From Sarcophilus harrisii (taxonomy: Eukaryota; Chordata; Mammalia; Dasyuromorphia; Dasyuridae), in NCBI RefSeq assembly GCF_902635505.1, contig NC_045427.1, positions 130,082,960 to 130,146,959 on the forward strand: 64,000 bases of DNA. Reading direction: 5' to 3'. Below, one piece after another: positions 26,077-32,649 of the stretch (the first letter of the stretch is position 1; each line of letters begins with the position of its first letter). Under the pieces are notes generated by a model that searched no databases, was not told the DNA's origin, and was given only the letters and a program-made list of their open reading frames with translations. Both the position numbers and the translations under genes were made by a program.

Positions 26077-27680
26077 TCCTCTGTCTTTTTTTTTTTTTTT
26101 TAAACAGGGTATCATTTCCGGTGTTTTGACCAAATTTTCTCAAAATGAAGGCTTCATCCCAGTAAATAAAAATCTCTGGTAAGTGGAAAGCAAAATATTA
26201 TTTTAATCCTTTTATTTGATTACCCTGCAATATACTTTAGTGCACAGATGACTAACTATCATTATCTTTTCTCCCTACACCTGCCTAGGTCCATCTCCTA
26301 TGTGACAACTCTGAGTTTCTTTGCTTTCCTTCTGCTCCTGTTTATGTATTTCTTGGTGGATGTTGCAAGACTGTGGTCTGGAGCTCCCTTCTTTTACCCA
26401 GGTCAGTCAGATTAATCCAGGAGCAAAAGTTTACTGTGCTGATAGTTGCACACCTTGAGATCTATGGAGCAATGACTTGGGAATATTTCTGTAAAGAGGG
26501 GCACTGAAAAAAGCTTGCCTAGAGGTGAGCCTACTCTGTGAACCTTGCATTTGTGTATGTATGGAAGGGTAACAAGGCTGTCTTTTTGGGATTAGAGACA
26601 CAAAATATATACTCCATTGATTAGTAAATTTATAATTAGTAAATCTGGCATCATAATAGTTCTCGTGCATTGTCCCTCCTGGAAGACATCAGTCTTTTAA
26701 TAATATGCTTAATTTTTGTTTTTCTTCCTGGGTTATTTTTACCTTCTGAATCCAATTCTCCCTGTGCAACAAGAGAACTGTTTGGTTCTGCACACATATA
26801 TTATATCTAGGATATACTGCGACATATTTAACATGTATAGGACTGCTTGCCATCTGGGGGAGGGGGTGAAGGGAGGGAGGGAGGGGAAAAGTTGGAACAG
26901 AAGTGAGTGCAAGGGATAATGTTGAGAAAAATTACCCAGGCGTGGGTTCTGTCAGTAAAAAGTTATAATTGTTAAAAATAATAATAATAATAACAACATG
27001 CTTAGTTTGATTTATAAGGTTTTGTGCAACATTAATACTTTTCCCAAAATGAAAAATGTCAGAGAATAAGATAGTCTGAGGAAGGATAGTAGTCCCTCCC
27101 CTAGTAGGAGGGAGCCAGCATTGGAATGAGACCCAGGGTTCTAATTCTGCTTCCTGGATGTCACAAGCAACTTACCTGATGTCTCTGGGCCTCAGTTGTT
27201 ATTCTAAATCTCTACGATTTTAAATTACAGATGAGTTGTTGATCCGCATAGGTGAAGGAAATTTCCAATACTGTGAGTTCCCATTCATCAACTCCAGATC
27301 TGAGTTCTCCCCTCCATTACATTGTCGAAATCTCTTTTTTATCTCTCTCTAAAACACATTATTCTAGTTTCTCTTTGAAGAGAATGGGGGCAGTCATATG
27401 GGGGCAAGCATGTCTGCCAGGATGCAGTCCCCAGTTTGTGAGTCTGGAGCTGAAATGTCCCTTCAGCTGATAATGACTTTTGAAAATTTCTTTTTAAGGA
27501 ATGAACTCCATCCTGGTGTATGTTGGGCATGAGGTCTTTGAGAACTACTTCCCTTTCCAGTGGAAGATGGAGGACCACCAGTCTCACAAGGAACACTTGA
27601 CTCAGAACCTGGTGGCCACTTCCCTCTGGGTGGTCATTGCTTACGTGCTCTACCGAAAAAGGATTTTCTGGAAAATCTGA
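1320..27680 (+). CDS. HGSNAT: HGSNAT, heparan-alpha-glucosaminide N-acetyltransferase (last 13 coding exons)
   Basis: This lysosomal multi-pass membrane enzyme uses cytosolic acetyl-CoA to acetylate the terminal glucosamine of heparan sulfate in the lumen, a step in heparan sulfate breakdown; its loss causes Sanfilippo syndrome type C in humans. The exons are 1320-1389, 2113-2222, 3369-3445, 4295-4325, 5307-5467, 12476-12591, 17591-17745, 20855-20981, 22784-22870, 24368-24445, 26108-26178, 26289-26401 and 27499-27680. All have AG/GT borders, and phases match throughout, giving 458 residues to a TGA stop. Recognised human-like stretches include [49 protein letters not shown] and [13 protein letters not shown], ending RIFWKI. 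The His reported as catalytic is kept (FKHESWNG). Most of the luminal N-terminal domain and the first membrane segment lie upstream of the window. If the human 18-exon structure holds, these are exons 6-18. The only structural doubt is the start of the seventh exon listed. Confidence 0.96.
1452..1711. repeat. Two-copy direct tandem duplication, unit about 131 bp
   Basis: The sequence from 1452 to 1582 recurs from 1583 to about 1707 at an offset of 131, with only a few substitutions and a small indel around gattgagtgg/gaagtgag. It begins 62 bases after an HGSNAT exon donor. Confidence 0.9.
1747..1764. repeat. (GA)n microsatellite
   Basis: Nine GA units in an HGSNAT intron, just after the 131-bp tandem duplication. 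Confidence 0.95.
2113..2222 (+). CDS. HGSNAT: HGSNAT exon, ELGSPTR...RSLDTFRG
   Basis: The acceptor is ctgaag and the donor is gtaagt. It begins in phase 0 with ELGSP and ends in LRSLDTFRG, matching human LRSVDTFRG. The middle is diverged from human, as expected for a linker. It ends two bases into the Gly codon. Confidence 0.94.
2284..2500 (+). mobile_element. L2 LINE relic
   Basis: The phrases aagactcagctctgatgcca and tgtttcctgattccc match the L2 3' region as I know it. Old and diverged. Confidence 0.55.
2500..2768 (+). mobile_element. tRNA-derived SINE with RTE-like tail (Mar1 type)
   Basis: The head is ggtcttctaggtggtgcaga, followed by the MIR-like core (caagtcatttaactctgttt) and the tail aatggggtcacgaagagtag ... 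gactgaaacaattgaacgac. The tail resembles the 3' end of BovB/RTE LINEs, whose enzyme probably copied it. Confidence 0.75.
3369..3445 (+). CDS. HGSNAT: HGSNAT exon carrying the active-site histidine
   Basis: The acceptor is ttttag and the donor is gtaaag. It encodes [15 protein letters not shown] followed by [12 protein letters not shown]. The His in FKHESWNG aligns with the histidine reported as catalytic in the human enzyme. The exon covers the end of one membrane helix and the start of the acetyl-CoA and substrate site. The open frame runs past the donor into the intron; that read-through is not coding. Confidence 0.96.
3950..4032 (+). mobile_element. L2 3'-end relic
   Basis: It ends in cagtagatgctcacaataaa tgcttttgact, the usual close of L2 elements. 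Confidence 0.5.
4295..4325 (+). CDS. HGSNAT: HGSNAT microexon (31 nt), [10 protein letters not shown]
   Basis: This very small exon has acceptor ctttag and donor gtaagt. Together with bases borrowed from its neighbours it encodes [11 protein letters not shown], against human GLTVADLVFPW. It is far too short for an ORF scan and was found by matching the protein and phase. The frame with both neighbouring exons is exact. Confidence 0.94.
4745..4990 (-). mobile_element. Old L1 fragment
   Basis: Antisense L1 3' region: aatcaagcaaaacaaatccc then cattggctatctccaag, the same phrase as at 500, 12.9 and 29.1 kb. Confidence 0.5.
5307..5467 (+). CDS. HGSNAT: HGSNAT exon, FIMGSSIAL...NPNYCLGP
   Basis: The acceptor follows a T-rich tract ending ttaag, and the donor is gtgagt. 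It encodes [20 protein letters not shown], a basic loop, a membrane segment ([15 protein letters not shown]) and NPNYCLGP, all close to human. A 78-aa open frame on the opposite strand is a shadow of this exon. Confidence 0.96.
5945..6060 (+). repeat. Ancient dispersed repeat fragment, family not assigned
   Basis: Phrases such as gatacaaagacatcattgaaacagtc and ggagtttatgttctaatgga recur in diverged form at 9.29, 10.7, 19.4 and 49.0 kb. I cannot name the family. Confidence 0.4.
6208..6425 (+). mobile_element. Mar1-type SINE
   Basis: The head is cagctaggtggttctatggc, the core is tgtgtgacctggacatgtca, and the 3' part is tgagctggaaaagaag with a decayed RTE-like tail. Confidence 0.65.
6430..7150. 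other. Intronic stretch with no gene; probably old repeat
   Basis: HGSNAT intron. Parts such as attgttgtaatagtctaggt and gtgggtagcagttgtgagag look like a dispersed mammalian repeat also seen near 11.0 and 46.4 kb. No exon or RNA gene found; the 89-aa open frame has no recognisable similarity. Confidence 0.4.
7335..7545 (+). mobile_element. MIR SINE
   Basis: It follows the MIR layout: aggttcaaatccagattttg, tacttgtgtgatgtctggaa, then gacctggaagtttctttcta. The two small open frames over it are incidental. Confidence 0.65.
7748..7864 (+). mobile_element. tRNA-derived marsupial SINE, A-rich tail type
   Basis: Shortened head (taggtagatggtgcagtaga), then acttaacacttcctagctgg and caagtcatttaacccaattg with an A/GA-rich tail. 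The L1 at 7879 inserted right at its tail. Confidence 0.65.
7879..9178 (-). mobile_element. Young 5'-truncated L1, copy A of a tandem pair
   Basis: Reading the minus strand from 9178 down: the ORF2 C-terminal region ([60 protein letters not shown]), then [20 protein letters not shown], the 3' UTR and a poly(A) tail seen as T at 7878-7907. These match the L1 ORF2 C-terminus. The 16-bp duplication aagggagatcatttct flanks it (7863-7878 and 9177-9192). One frame break splits the remaining ORF2 piece relative to copy B. It is antisense to HGSNAT and long truncated at the 5' end, so it cannot move itself. Confidence 0.92.
9326..10612 (-). mobile_element. Young 5'-truncated L1, copy B of a tandem pair
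   Basis: Nearly identical to the copy at 7879-9178 and truncated at exactly the same L1 base. A 180-residue piece of ORF2 stays open and includes the C-terminal Cys motif [16 protein letters not shown]; a second overlapping frame continues with [16 protein letters not shown] and the end of ORF2. It has the right-hand duplication motif (10611-10626) but no matching left copy, and its right flank repeats copy A's right flank. It is therefore a duplication of copy A, not a second insertion. Confidence 0.92.
11000..11330 (+). repeat. Ancient dispersed repeat, family not assigned
   Basis: Phrases such as agggccttgaatgccagttt and atagttggcagtcagatatt are shared in style with the repeat at 46.4-46.9 kb. 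No coding signal. Confidence 0.4.
11360..11605 (+). mobile_element. Mar1-type SINE with RTE-like tail
   Basis: Head gggcagccaggatatacagt, middle caggaggacctgagttcaaa, tail accccaaatggggtcatgga. Well preserved. Confidence 0.8.
11745..12430 (-). mobile_element. Older L1 3' end, split by a younger L1
   Basis: The minus-strand L1 starts with a T-rich end and taatagctttttattttt, is interrupted at 11802-12165, then continues with catgtgcaattcttttaaac and aatcagatcaaaaaaggg. The same order is seen uninterrupted at 19.5 and 31.6 kb. Confidence 0.8.
11802..12165 (+). mobile_element. Young L1 3' end inserted in an older L1
   Basis: Only the 3' UTR of the young L1 subfamily remains, from agaactctgggagatgacta to aataaaaggctattaaat and an A-rich tail. 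A perfect 13-bp target duplication, aaaatacatgcaa, flanks it (11789-11801 and 12166-12178). It is opposite in orientation to the L1 pair at 7.9-10.6 kb. Confidence 0.93.
12476..12591 (+). CDS. HGSNAT: HGSNAT exon, [16 protein letters not shown]...FAKAVPE
   Basis: The acceptor is ttctccag and the donor is gtgaga. It encodes [20 protein letters not shown], a membrane helix and [12 protein letters not shown]. Human has [20 protein letters not shown] at the same place. It ends in phase 0 after an ATG codon, which matters for choosing the next acceptor. It lies 7 kb after the previous exon, across the most repeat-rich intron. Confidence 0.95.
12760..13790 (-). mobile_element. Old L1 fragment with nested SINE
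   Basis: Diverged antisense L1 3' UTR and ORF2 C-terminus (gccattctccatttgatggg, ctttggcatataagcctact, gggttaaagggtgtgtacag). A SINE at 13131-13266 interrupts it. Confidence 0.65.
13131..13266 (-). mobile_element. Marsupial tRNA-derived SINE, inverted
   Basis: Reads ttttgctgaggcaatttaag ... ccacctagctgcccc, the reverse complement of the GGGGCAGCTAGGTGG-type SINE. A duplication of about 15 bp, ttttttcatttctta, lies on both sides (ending 13130 and 13282). Confidence 0.85.
13800..15200. other. HGSNAT intron, no gene seen
   Basis: AT-rich intronic sequence. The 103-aa open frame at 14331-14642 and the 76-aa antisense frame show no recognisable protein. Probably eroded L1, but I cannot support a family call. 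Confidence 0.4.
15222..15450 (+). mobile_element. MIR SINE
   Basis: Order typical of MIR: ggatggtataatgggtagag, ggacatgtcatttaaccttt, ctcagtttcctcatttataa, then taaactttaaaaagctgtgt. Confidence 0.7.
15590..15800 (+). mobile_element. Possible RTE-type LINE fragment
   Basis: One frame reads [20 protein letters not shown] then FIRILQTKS, which resembles the endonuclease-proximal part of RTE LINEs as found in marsupials. Short and decayed, so the call is tentative. It would be the kind of partner that mobilised the Mar1-type SINEs. Confidence 0.45.
16200..16395 (-). mobile_element. MIR SINE, inverted
   Basis: Carries attatacccattttgttgat gaggaaaactgaggttgagg and agagccacacagattgtaga, the reverse complement of the MIR core. 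Confidence 0.65.
16430..16665 (+). mobile_element. MIR SINE
   Basis: Carries cttaactcagtttccccatctg and taataatagtacttcccagg, then aaagggctatgcaaattatg, as in MIR. Confidence 0.65.
17403..17574 (+). mobile_element. Marsupial SINE with 15-bp target duplications, next to an HGSNAT exon
   Basis: SINE body 17418-17559 (ggggtgccgtggatagagca, cacttaacagttcctagctg, caattgcctcaggggaaa). The perfect duplication tagaatattacacaa sits at 17403-17417 and 17560-17574. Its right edge is 16 bases before the acceptor used by the HGSNAT exon at 17591. Confidence 0.93.
17591..17745 (+). CDS. HGSNAT: HGSNAT exon, [10 protein letters not shown]...LLPVPGCP, with uncertain 5' border
   Basis: From the E at 17624 it encodes [19 protein letters not shown], a membrane helix and FLLPVPGCP, matching human ERSCLSLRDITSSWPQWLL and FLLPVPGCP. 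The donor is gtgagt. In human, ERSC follows almost directly on the previous exon. Here the nearest AG (17620-17621) would break the frame. The AG at 17589-17590, after a run of six T, keeps the frame and adds eleven mostly hydrophobic residues ([11 protein letters not shown]) in a luminal loop. I chose 17591 on phase alone. A SINE with its target duplication ends 16 bases upstream of this acceptor. Confidence 0.8.
17947..17996. repeat. (TAG)n trinucleotide repeat
   Basis: About 16 repeats followed by tggtggtggtgg. The poly-Thr, poly-Pro and poly-Leu open frames on the other strand come only from this repeat. Confidence 0.97.
18440..18540 (+). mobile_element. L2 3'-end relic
   Basis: Carries gatctccagtgcctgatacc and agcttaataaatgctccttg, then aattgttgaat, the L2 3' end. 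Confidence 0.6.
18540..19350 (-). mobile_element. Old L1 3' end
   Basis: Antisense L1: agtctgttgtggaagaagaa, gcatcagttctttctctgga, ttccattacattcatctatt, gggatacagtgatattgctg. Same order as in younger copies, more diverged. Confidence 0.75.
19510..20102 (-). mobile_element. 5'-truncated L1 with target duplication
   Basis: Poly(T) at 19510-19538, then the L1 3' UTR and ORF2 end (catttcttacagaacaataa, ccaactgatgggcatctact). Flanked by gcttgcattct (19500-19510) and gcttacattct (20103-20113), a near-perfect 11-bp duplication. It landed inside an older dispersed repeat. Confidence 0.85.
20134..20153. repeat. (TG)n microsatellite
   Basis: About ten TG units followed by imperfect TA/TG-rich sequence. 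Confidence 0.9.
20855..20981 (+). CDS. HGSNAT: HGSNAT exon, [20 protein letters not shown]...
   Basis: The acceptor is ctctctag and the donor is gtgagt. It encodes [20 protein letters not shown], then [20 protein letters not shown], nearly identical to human. The NCT sequon in YPNCTGG is a probable luminal N-glycosylation site. The exon runs from one carried base to a codon boundary. Confidence 0.96.
21946..22176 (+). mobile_element. Mar1-type SINE with RTE-like tail
   Basis: Head gcagctaaatgggtcattgg, core gtgaccctgggcaagtcact, tail aaatggggtcatgaagagtt ... gaaatgactgaataacaaca. Well preserved; inserted in an old L1. Confidence 0.85.
22244..22284. repeat. (TA)n microsatellite
   Basis: About twenty TA units. 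The Tyr-Ile open frame on the minus strand is an artefact of it. Confidence 0.97.
22784..22870 (+). CDS. HGSNAT: HGSNAT exon, [20 protein letters not shown]...
   Basis: The acceptor is ttgtccag and the donor is gtagtt, a weaker donor than the other exons have. It holds 29 complete codons: [20 protein letters not shown] followed by IVMAFLGVQ. Human has [20 protein letters not shown]. Confidence 0.95.
23216..23545 (-). mobile_element. MIR SINE, inverted
   Basis: Carries tccattttacagagcaagac, actgaggcagacagtttagt and cagggtcacacagctaataa, the reversed MIR core. A second small piece (tatagcacctaatttgtaaa) follows at 23570-23620. Confidence 0.75.
24368..24445 (+). CDS. HGSNAT: HGSNAT exon, [19 protein letters not shown]...
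   Basis: The acceptor is ttcttag and the donor is gtaagt. It holds 26 complete codons: [19 protein letters not shown] then LLWSAML. Human has AGKILLYYKARTKDILIRF. It covers a cytosolic loop and the start of a membrane helix. Confidence 0.94.
25360..25960 (-). mobile_element. Old L1 fragments
   Basis: Two antisense pieces. The second carries gttctcctggttctgctcac, ttcatcacttctaacagcac and aataatattccatttcattc, as in L1 ORF2. The 125-aa plus-strand open frame is incidental. Confidence 0.65.
26025..26101. repeat. (TA)n followed by a 16-T run at an HGSNAT acceptor
   Basis: About 23 TA units (26025-26071), a short spacer and T16 (26086-26101), then aaacag and the HGSNAT exon at 26108. The T run serves as polypyrimidine tract. 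Confidence 0.95.
26108..26178 (+). CDS. HGSNAT: HGSNAT exon, [20 protein letters not shown]
   Basis: The acceptor is aaacag, preceded by 16 T and a long TA dinucleotide tract; the donor is gtaagt. It encodes [20 protein letters not shown] then KNLW, matching human [13 protein letters not shown] short intron of 110 bases separates it from the next exon. Confidence 0.95.
26289..26401 (+). CDS. HGSNAT: HGSNAT exon, [16 protein letters not shown]-like membrane helix
   Basis: The acceptor is tgcctag and the donor is gtcagt. It encodes [20 protein letters not shown], a membrane helix, then [17 protein letters not shown]. Human has [20 protein letters not shown] and GTPFFYP. Phase is correct on both sides. 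Confidence 0.95.
26704..27000 (+). mobile_element. L1 3' UTR fragment
   Basis: Carries catatttaacatgtatagga, ttgccatctgggggaggggg, aaaagttggaacagaagtga and ttacccaggcgtgggttctg, a diverged form of the L1 3' UTR at 11.9-12.1 kb, ending in an (AAT)n tail. Confidence 0.75.
27499..27680 (+). CDS. HGSNAT: HGSNAT last coding exon and stop
   Basis: The acceptor is ttttaag. It encodes [40 protein letters not shown] and a last membrane helix ending [10 protein letters not shown], then TGA at 27678-27680. The human C-terminus is LYRKKIFWKI, so the protein ends at the expected place. A 119-aa antisense open frame here is a shadow. Confidence 0.97.
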
Positions 27681-27983
27681 TGGTCTTTGCATATCCATTT
27701 CATTGAATTGATTCTGGAGGGGCCCAGGGAGATCAGTGAAACAAATAGGCTGTCATCTGTATTAGTGAGAAAAGTGGATGGGCTTTGGAATGTTGGGTTA
27801 TGGGAATATGATGAAATCCTCTTTTAATGTGCATAAATTAGATGCTATAGTCCTGTGAACTGGTTTAATCCCATACATAGCTCATCAGAAACCCTGTCTT
27901 CTGTATATTTGTAAATCATGTGTTTGTAGTGTAACTGACCATGGTAGTTTTTCTCCTTTATTCTGTGTAAATAGATGTGTTTA

Positions 27984-28122
27984 GGGGCAGCTAGGTTGCA
28001 TAGTGGGTAGAGCACCAGCTCTGGAGTCAGGCAGACTGGATTCAAATCTGGCCTCAGGCACTTGCTAGCTGTGTGACCTTGGACAAGCCACTTAACCCCA
28101 ATTGCCTCAACAACAAAAAAAA
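27984..28122 (+). mobile_element. Marsupial tRNA-derived SINE in the HGSNAT 3' UTR
   Basis: Full-length by eye, from ggggcagctaggttgcatag through ttcaaatctggcctcaggca to ccaattgcctcaacaac and an A tail. In sense with the gene. Confidence 0.92.
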
Positions 28123-28661
28123 GTTTGTTTGACAGTTTTAATTCCCTTTTGATGAGGTCTCAGAAAAAGGGAATTATTGCAGGCCTTTTTGCTTTCAAGT
28201 TTGATAAAAAACAATTGAAGACCTGATTCATTTCATTTTCCTATAAAATGACCCTTTTAGAGCTTATATACCCCGCTTATGAAGAGCAGCCTTATTTCTC
28301 TTGTGAACTGTAAAAGTTATTGAATGTGTTTTTGTGCTGATATGCTCTGCTTTATTTAAAAATCCCAGCTTTTCTGCCGTGTGATTCCTTCTAAGTGAGT
28401 TCCAAGAAAGCCTACCTTTCTAAGTGCCCTTTTCAGATCTGCCAGGCGCTTGCTGTGTGACACATGTTTCTGTTCCCTGATGCTTCTTGAAAAAAAATGC
28501 CTCTTTCTGCCAAAAGACTTTTTCTTTTGTTTCATTTTTTTTTTTAAAAGATATCATGTATTGAACTTCTTTTCTCACCAGTGTTCTGTAGCTATCTAGA
28601 ATTTACCTATCGTTTTTCTGAAATTCTCAGTAAAGGTGTATTTTATTATGGAAAAATTCCA

Positions 28662-28667
28662 ATTAAA
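28662..28667 (+). promoter_or_regulatory. Probable polyadenylation signal ATTAAA for HGSNAT
   Basis: ATTAAA is the commonest variant of AATAAA. A T/G-rich stretch follows within 30 bases. I saw no AATAAA between the stop codon and this point. Confidence 0.45.
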
Positions 28668-28959
28668 ATGTTTGAGCAGCATTTGTCAGACTATTCTTTG
28701 TATAACCCCTCGCCTTAAAACTTTACAATAGAAATCTGCTTTCTGCCCATTGTCACCACAAGGGAGTGTTTTCCATAATGGAATTGAGAAAACCTAAAAT
28801 AAGAATTAGCAGGTTTCATGTGCTTCATTAGCACATGTTGGTGGGGAATTTTGGAGTTTGGTACTTGGTGGACCCATGAGTTCATGAATGTGTGGTCCAT
28901 CCACTAAGATACGCAGACTATTGCCCCACTCACACATTTTCCTTGTGAGGCTCATCCCG

Positions 28960-29270
28960 ATTTTTTTTTCTTTTCATTATTTGAAAGTGTTTTGTTGGTG
29001 CCTTTTTTTTTTTTTTAATACTCCTTTTACTCCTGAATGACTCCTTTCTGTCCCTAGCAAACGTTCACTATAATAAAAAGTCAAGCAAAACAATATAACA
29101 CATTGGCCATATCTGCATGTATATGCTTTGCAGCTAGAGAACTCCACCCCTTTCCTGAGAGGTATCCACTATCAGTCTTCAGAAACCAAAATTTATCCAG
29201 GAATTTTAGAAATCTTTCAAAGGAGCTGAAGGTCTTCCTTCTTTTAGTATTTTGGAGATACTGTTATGCC
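28960..29270 (-). mobile_element. Old L1 fragment
   Basis: Antisense L1 3' region (gtcaagcaaaacaatataac, acattggccatatctgcatg). Downstream sequence to about 29750 is unassigned apart from a possible MIR scrap. Confidence 0.5.
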
Positions 29271-29761
29271 TAGTCAAACTATCTATCTGTTATTTCTCAT
29301 TCCTACTCCTTGACTTGTATAATCTCCCTTTTCAGTCATGTGTCTTCACTACTCCTTGCACCTGATGCTCCCAGAGCTTTCCACAGCCTGTTCATGCCCC
29401 CCACTCTGCTTTCCACTGTCCTTTGATTTGTCATTTTAGTTCTCTTGAGAGCTTGATGTGACCTAAGTCATTTGATATTATTGGGAGATGACTGGTGTTA
29501 ATTCAGAGAAATTAGAGAAAAATAAAAATAATTGCTAGAGCCCCACCCAGTGATCATGAAACAAATACTGCCTCATACAGTTGTAAGAATCAGCTCAGGG
29601 GTCACCTTGAGTGTTAAGCCATTTCCAGTCCCCTTAGGGAAAGAAGAGAAAACCTGGGAAGAATTCAGCATTTATTTATCTGTGACATAGGGGCCATTGT
29701 TCTCACTTTAGTTGAGGAACCCAAAGCAGACAGGGGAAGTGACTTGCCTAGTTGTCAGTGC

Positions 29762-31570
29762 TCGCTCCTGCATAAAGTAACAGGAGACAGCAAGACAGGC
29801 AGACTTCCAAGAAGCTGTGATGCACTCAGGTTCCAATCTGCAAAACTCTGACCAGACCTGGAAAAGATAGAGACCGAACTTTGACAGGGAAACCCAGAAG
29901 TCACTGTGATTCCTTTGTTTGGTCCAGATCAGCACAGGGAGACTGAGAAGTCTCCTGACATTGGGAACTAGGTCAGGACAAGAGCACATCATGGGTGTGC
30001 GCTCCGGCTCCTAGGGAAAGGGCAGGAAGAGTTCCCAGACCCCTACTAGGACACCTCCAGACCTACAGCTGTCCACAGAGACAGGGACAGGTACTAGGTA
30101 GCAGCTTTGTCGTGCTCTCTCCAGTCCTGGGTCACAGATCCACAGTAGACTGAGAAGGGAACTTGCACGTGACTGTCCTGGAGAATGTGCTACAAGAAGA
30201 AAGTCCACTAGCCATCAGCTACCGTTCACACACCCCCCAGGAGCAAAAATAGATTCCAGTCCCAGCATCTAGCCCAGTCTGCCTGCAGAAAACTAATGGA
30301 GGGATCAAAGGGGAGCCTGCAGTTGTCACTGAAACAGAACTTCCTAGCCGGCTGGTGGGGGCTGTGTCTAGCTGCATTCTGTAATTGCTCTGACAGAAAC
30401 CTGGGTCAAGAACTTGCAGAATTGGGAGGAGGGAGAGCAGCAATCAGATTGCCCTGGATCAGACCACTTTGGGAATGCTGAAACTCACAGGTCTTTGGTC
30501 TGTGTCTAAGATCATAAAATAACACAACATATCCTAAGAAAGCAGCAATAGGACCAGCCAAAGAATGATTATGGGACAATGAGAAATATTAAAATAAGTC
30601 AAAAGGCTAAGTAAAAATAAAGAAAATTTAAGATATTTTATAGCAAAAACAACTGCTCTGGAAAATAATGAAATTTTTTAAAAAAAGAATCACTGAACTC
30701 TTTGAATGCTATGACAAAAAAAAAAAAAAAAAGCCTAAAAATCGTATTTCCAAAAATCTTAAAACTGCCCAGATCTCAGAATCAGAGGGCAAAGTGAAGA
30801 GAGAGTGACCAGCAGAAACCACAAAATGAAAAGGAACATCATGATGAAAATCCAGAACTTCCTGGATTACCGCCAACAGCCAGAACATGAATTCAAGAAC
30901 TAAGGAGTCATAGGATCATACATGATTTAGCAGTCACTACTATAAAGGAGAGGAGAACTTTGAGTATATTTCCAAAGGCAAAGAGTATGTGCTTAGAGCC
31001 AAGAATAATTTATCTGGGAAAACTGAGTATAATTTTGTTTTAATTAAATAGAGGACTTCCAAGCCTTTCTGATGAGAAGACCAAACCTATTATTTCATTA
31101 AGGCAGTTCAAACACAGGAGTGATGGGAAGCATAAAAAGATAAACATGGATGATGACAAAGGACTAAAGGATAAACTGCTTACATTCTAACCAAGGGAGA
31201 TGATACATAATCTAAATTATCATCAGGGTTCAAAAAAGGAGTCCAATTAGATGAAGCTGATGAGTGGTTCTCGTAAGGTTTTGATGATCTTAAGAAAAAG
31301 AATGGAAAGAAGAGGAAGAAAAATGCTGGGGATGGGAAATGGGGGTTGGGGAAGGGAAATGAAGGTTGGGGAAATTAATCTTAAATGATTAGGATACACA
31401 AATAGATATTTATATAAACAAGGAGGGAATGGGGGAGAGCAGCTGGCACTTCAATTTTATTCTCATTTGAACTGGTTAAAGGAGGGATGAACACACAGAA
31501 TTGGATAAATACATTTCACTCAATAGAAAATGAGGGAGGGGGGAGATGAAATTAAAGGAAAGGTAGAAAG
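29762..31570 (+). mobile_element. L1 5' UTR and ORF1 region, decayed
   Basis: The first part (ggggctgtgtctagctgcattctg, aattgctctgacagaaacct) looks like a marsupial L1 5' UTR. After 30720 come ORF1-like remnants: a lysine-rich start, then aaaggcaaagagtatgtgct and actgagtataattttg, matching the conserved ORF1 C-terminal segment (QPR.TYPAKLS in intact L1). No ORF1 remains open. The call comes from remembered family structure. Confidence 0.5.
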
Positions 31571-31595
31571 TATTTTAGCTCTTTCCTTGAATTTC

Positions 31596-32640
31596 TAAAG
31601 TTTTTTTTTTTGATTAAATGACTTTTATTAAAGCTGTTTATTTTTAAAACATATGCATAATTTTCAATATTCACCCTGCAAAACCTCATAATCCAAATTT
31701 TTTCCCTCCTTTCCCACCACCCCCTCCCCTATTCAACAAATAATCCAATATATATTAAACATGTGCAATTCTTCTATGCATATTTCCACAATTATGTTGC
31801 ACAAGAAAAATCAGATCAAAAAGGAAAAAAATGAGAAAGAAAACAAAATGCAAGCAAACAACAACAAAAGAGGTGAAAATGCTATGTTGTGATTCTCTCT
31901 CAAGGTGCAGATGGGTCTCTCCATCATAAGACCATTGGAACTGGCCTGAATCATCTACTTGGTGAAAAGAGCCATATCCATCAGAATTGATCTTCATATA
32001 ATATTGTTGTTGCCGTGTATAATGATTCTGGTTCTTCTCATTACACTCAGCATCAGTTCATGTAAGTCTCTCCAGGATTTTCTGAAACCATCCTGCTGGT
32101 CATTTCTTATAAAACAATAATATTCCATAACATTCATATACTATAACTTATTCAGCCCTTCCCTAATAAGCATCCACTCAGTTTCCAGTTCCTTGCCACT
32201 ACAAAGAGGGCTACCACAAACATTTTTGCACATGTGGATGCCTTTCTCTTTATGATCTCTTTGGGACACATTAGAGACATTTCTGGATCAAAGGACATTC
32301 AGTTTGACAGCCCTTTGGGTATAGTTCCAGATTGCTCTCCTGAATGGTTAGATCAGTCCACAATTCCACCAACAATGCATTAGCACCCCAGTTTTCCCAC
32401 ATCCCCTTCAACATTCATCACCTTTTTCTGTCATTTTAACTAATCTGAGAGGTATGTAGTGGTATCTCAGAGTTGTCTTAATTTGCATTTCTCTGATCAA
32501 TAGTGATTTAGAACATTTCTTTGTTATAACGATAAATGGTTAAATTTCATCTGAAAATCATCTGTTCTTATTTTTTGACCATTTATCAATTTGTTTCAGT
32601 TCTTTTGAAGTGGTGAAGAATGGAATGTGAAAAGATTCCT
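31596..32640 (-). mobile_element. L1 3' end, 5'-truncated
   Basis: T-rich start at 31598, then the L1 3' UTR and ORF2 end in antisense: aatcagatcaaaaaggaaaa, catttcttataaaacaataa, tgatctctttgggacacatt, gtcattttaactaatctgag. It has more stops than the 7.9-10.6 kb pair, so it is older. Confidence 0.88.
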
Positions 32641-32649
32641 AAGTTAGGA

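Larger units (their letters stand above)
27681..28690 (+). other. HGSNAT: HGSNAT 3' untranslated region (probable extent)
   Basis: This is non-coding sequence after the HGSNAT stop. I placed its end about 20 bases after an ATTAAA at 28662-28667, the first good polyadenylation signal followed by T/G-rich sequence. A 142-bp SINE lies inside it. The end is a guess; longer isoforms reaching the next repeats are possible. Confidence 0.55.

Noticed and set aside
27339-27698. A 119-aa minus-strand frame
   Set aside because: It is a shadow of the last HGSNAT coding exon.
17403-28122. SINE heads as possible tRNA genes
   Set aside because: They carry decayed promoter boxes and continue into SINE bodies; no cloverleaf of a functional tRNA is visible.
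29762-31570. An endogenous retrovirus
   Set aside because: No terminal repeats, primer site or retroviral protein text were seen; the conserved phrases fit L1 5' UTR and ORF1 better.
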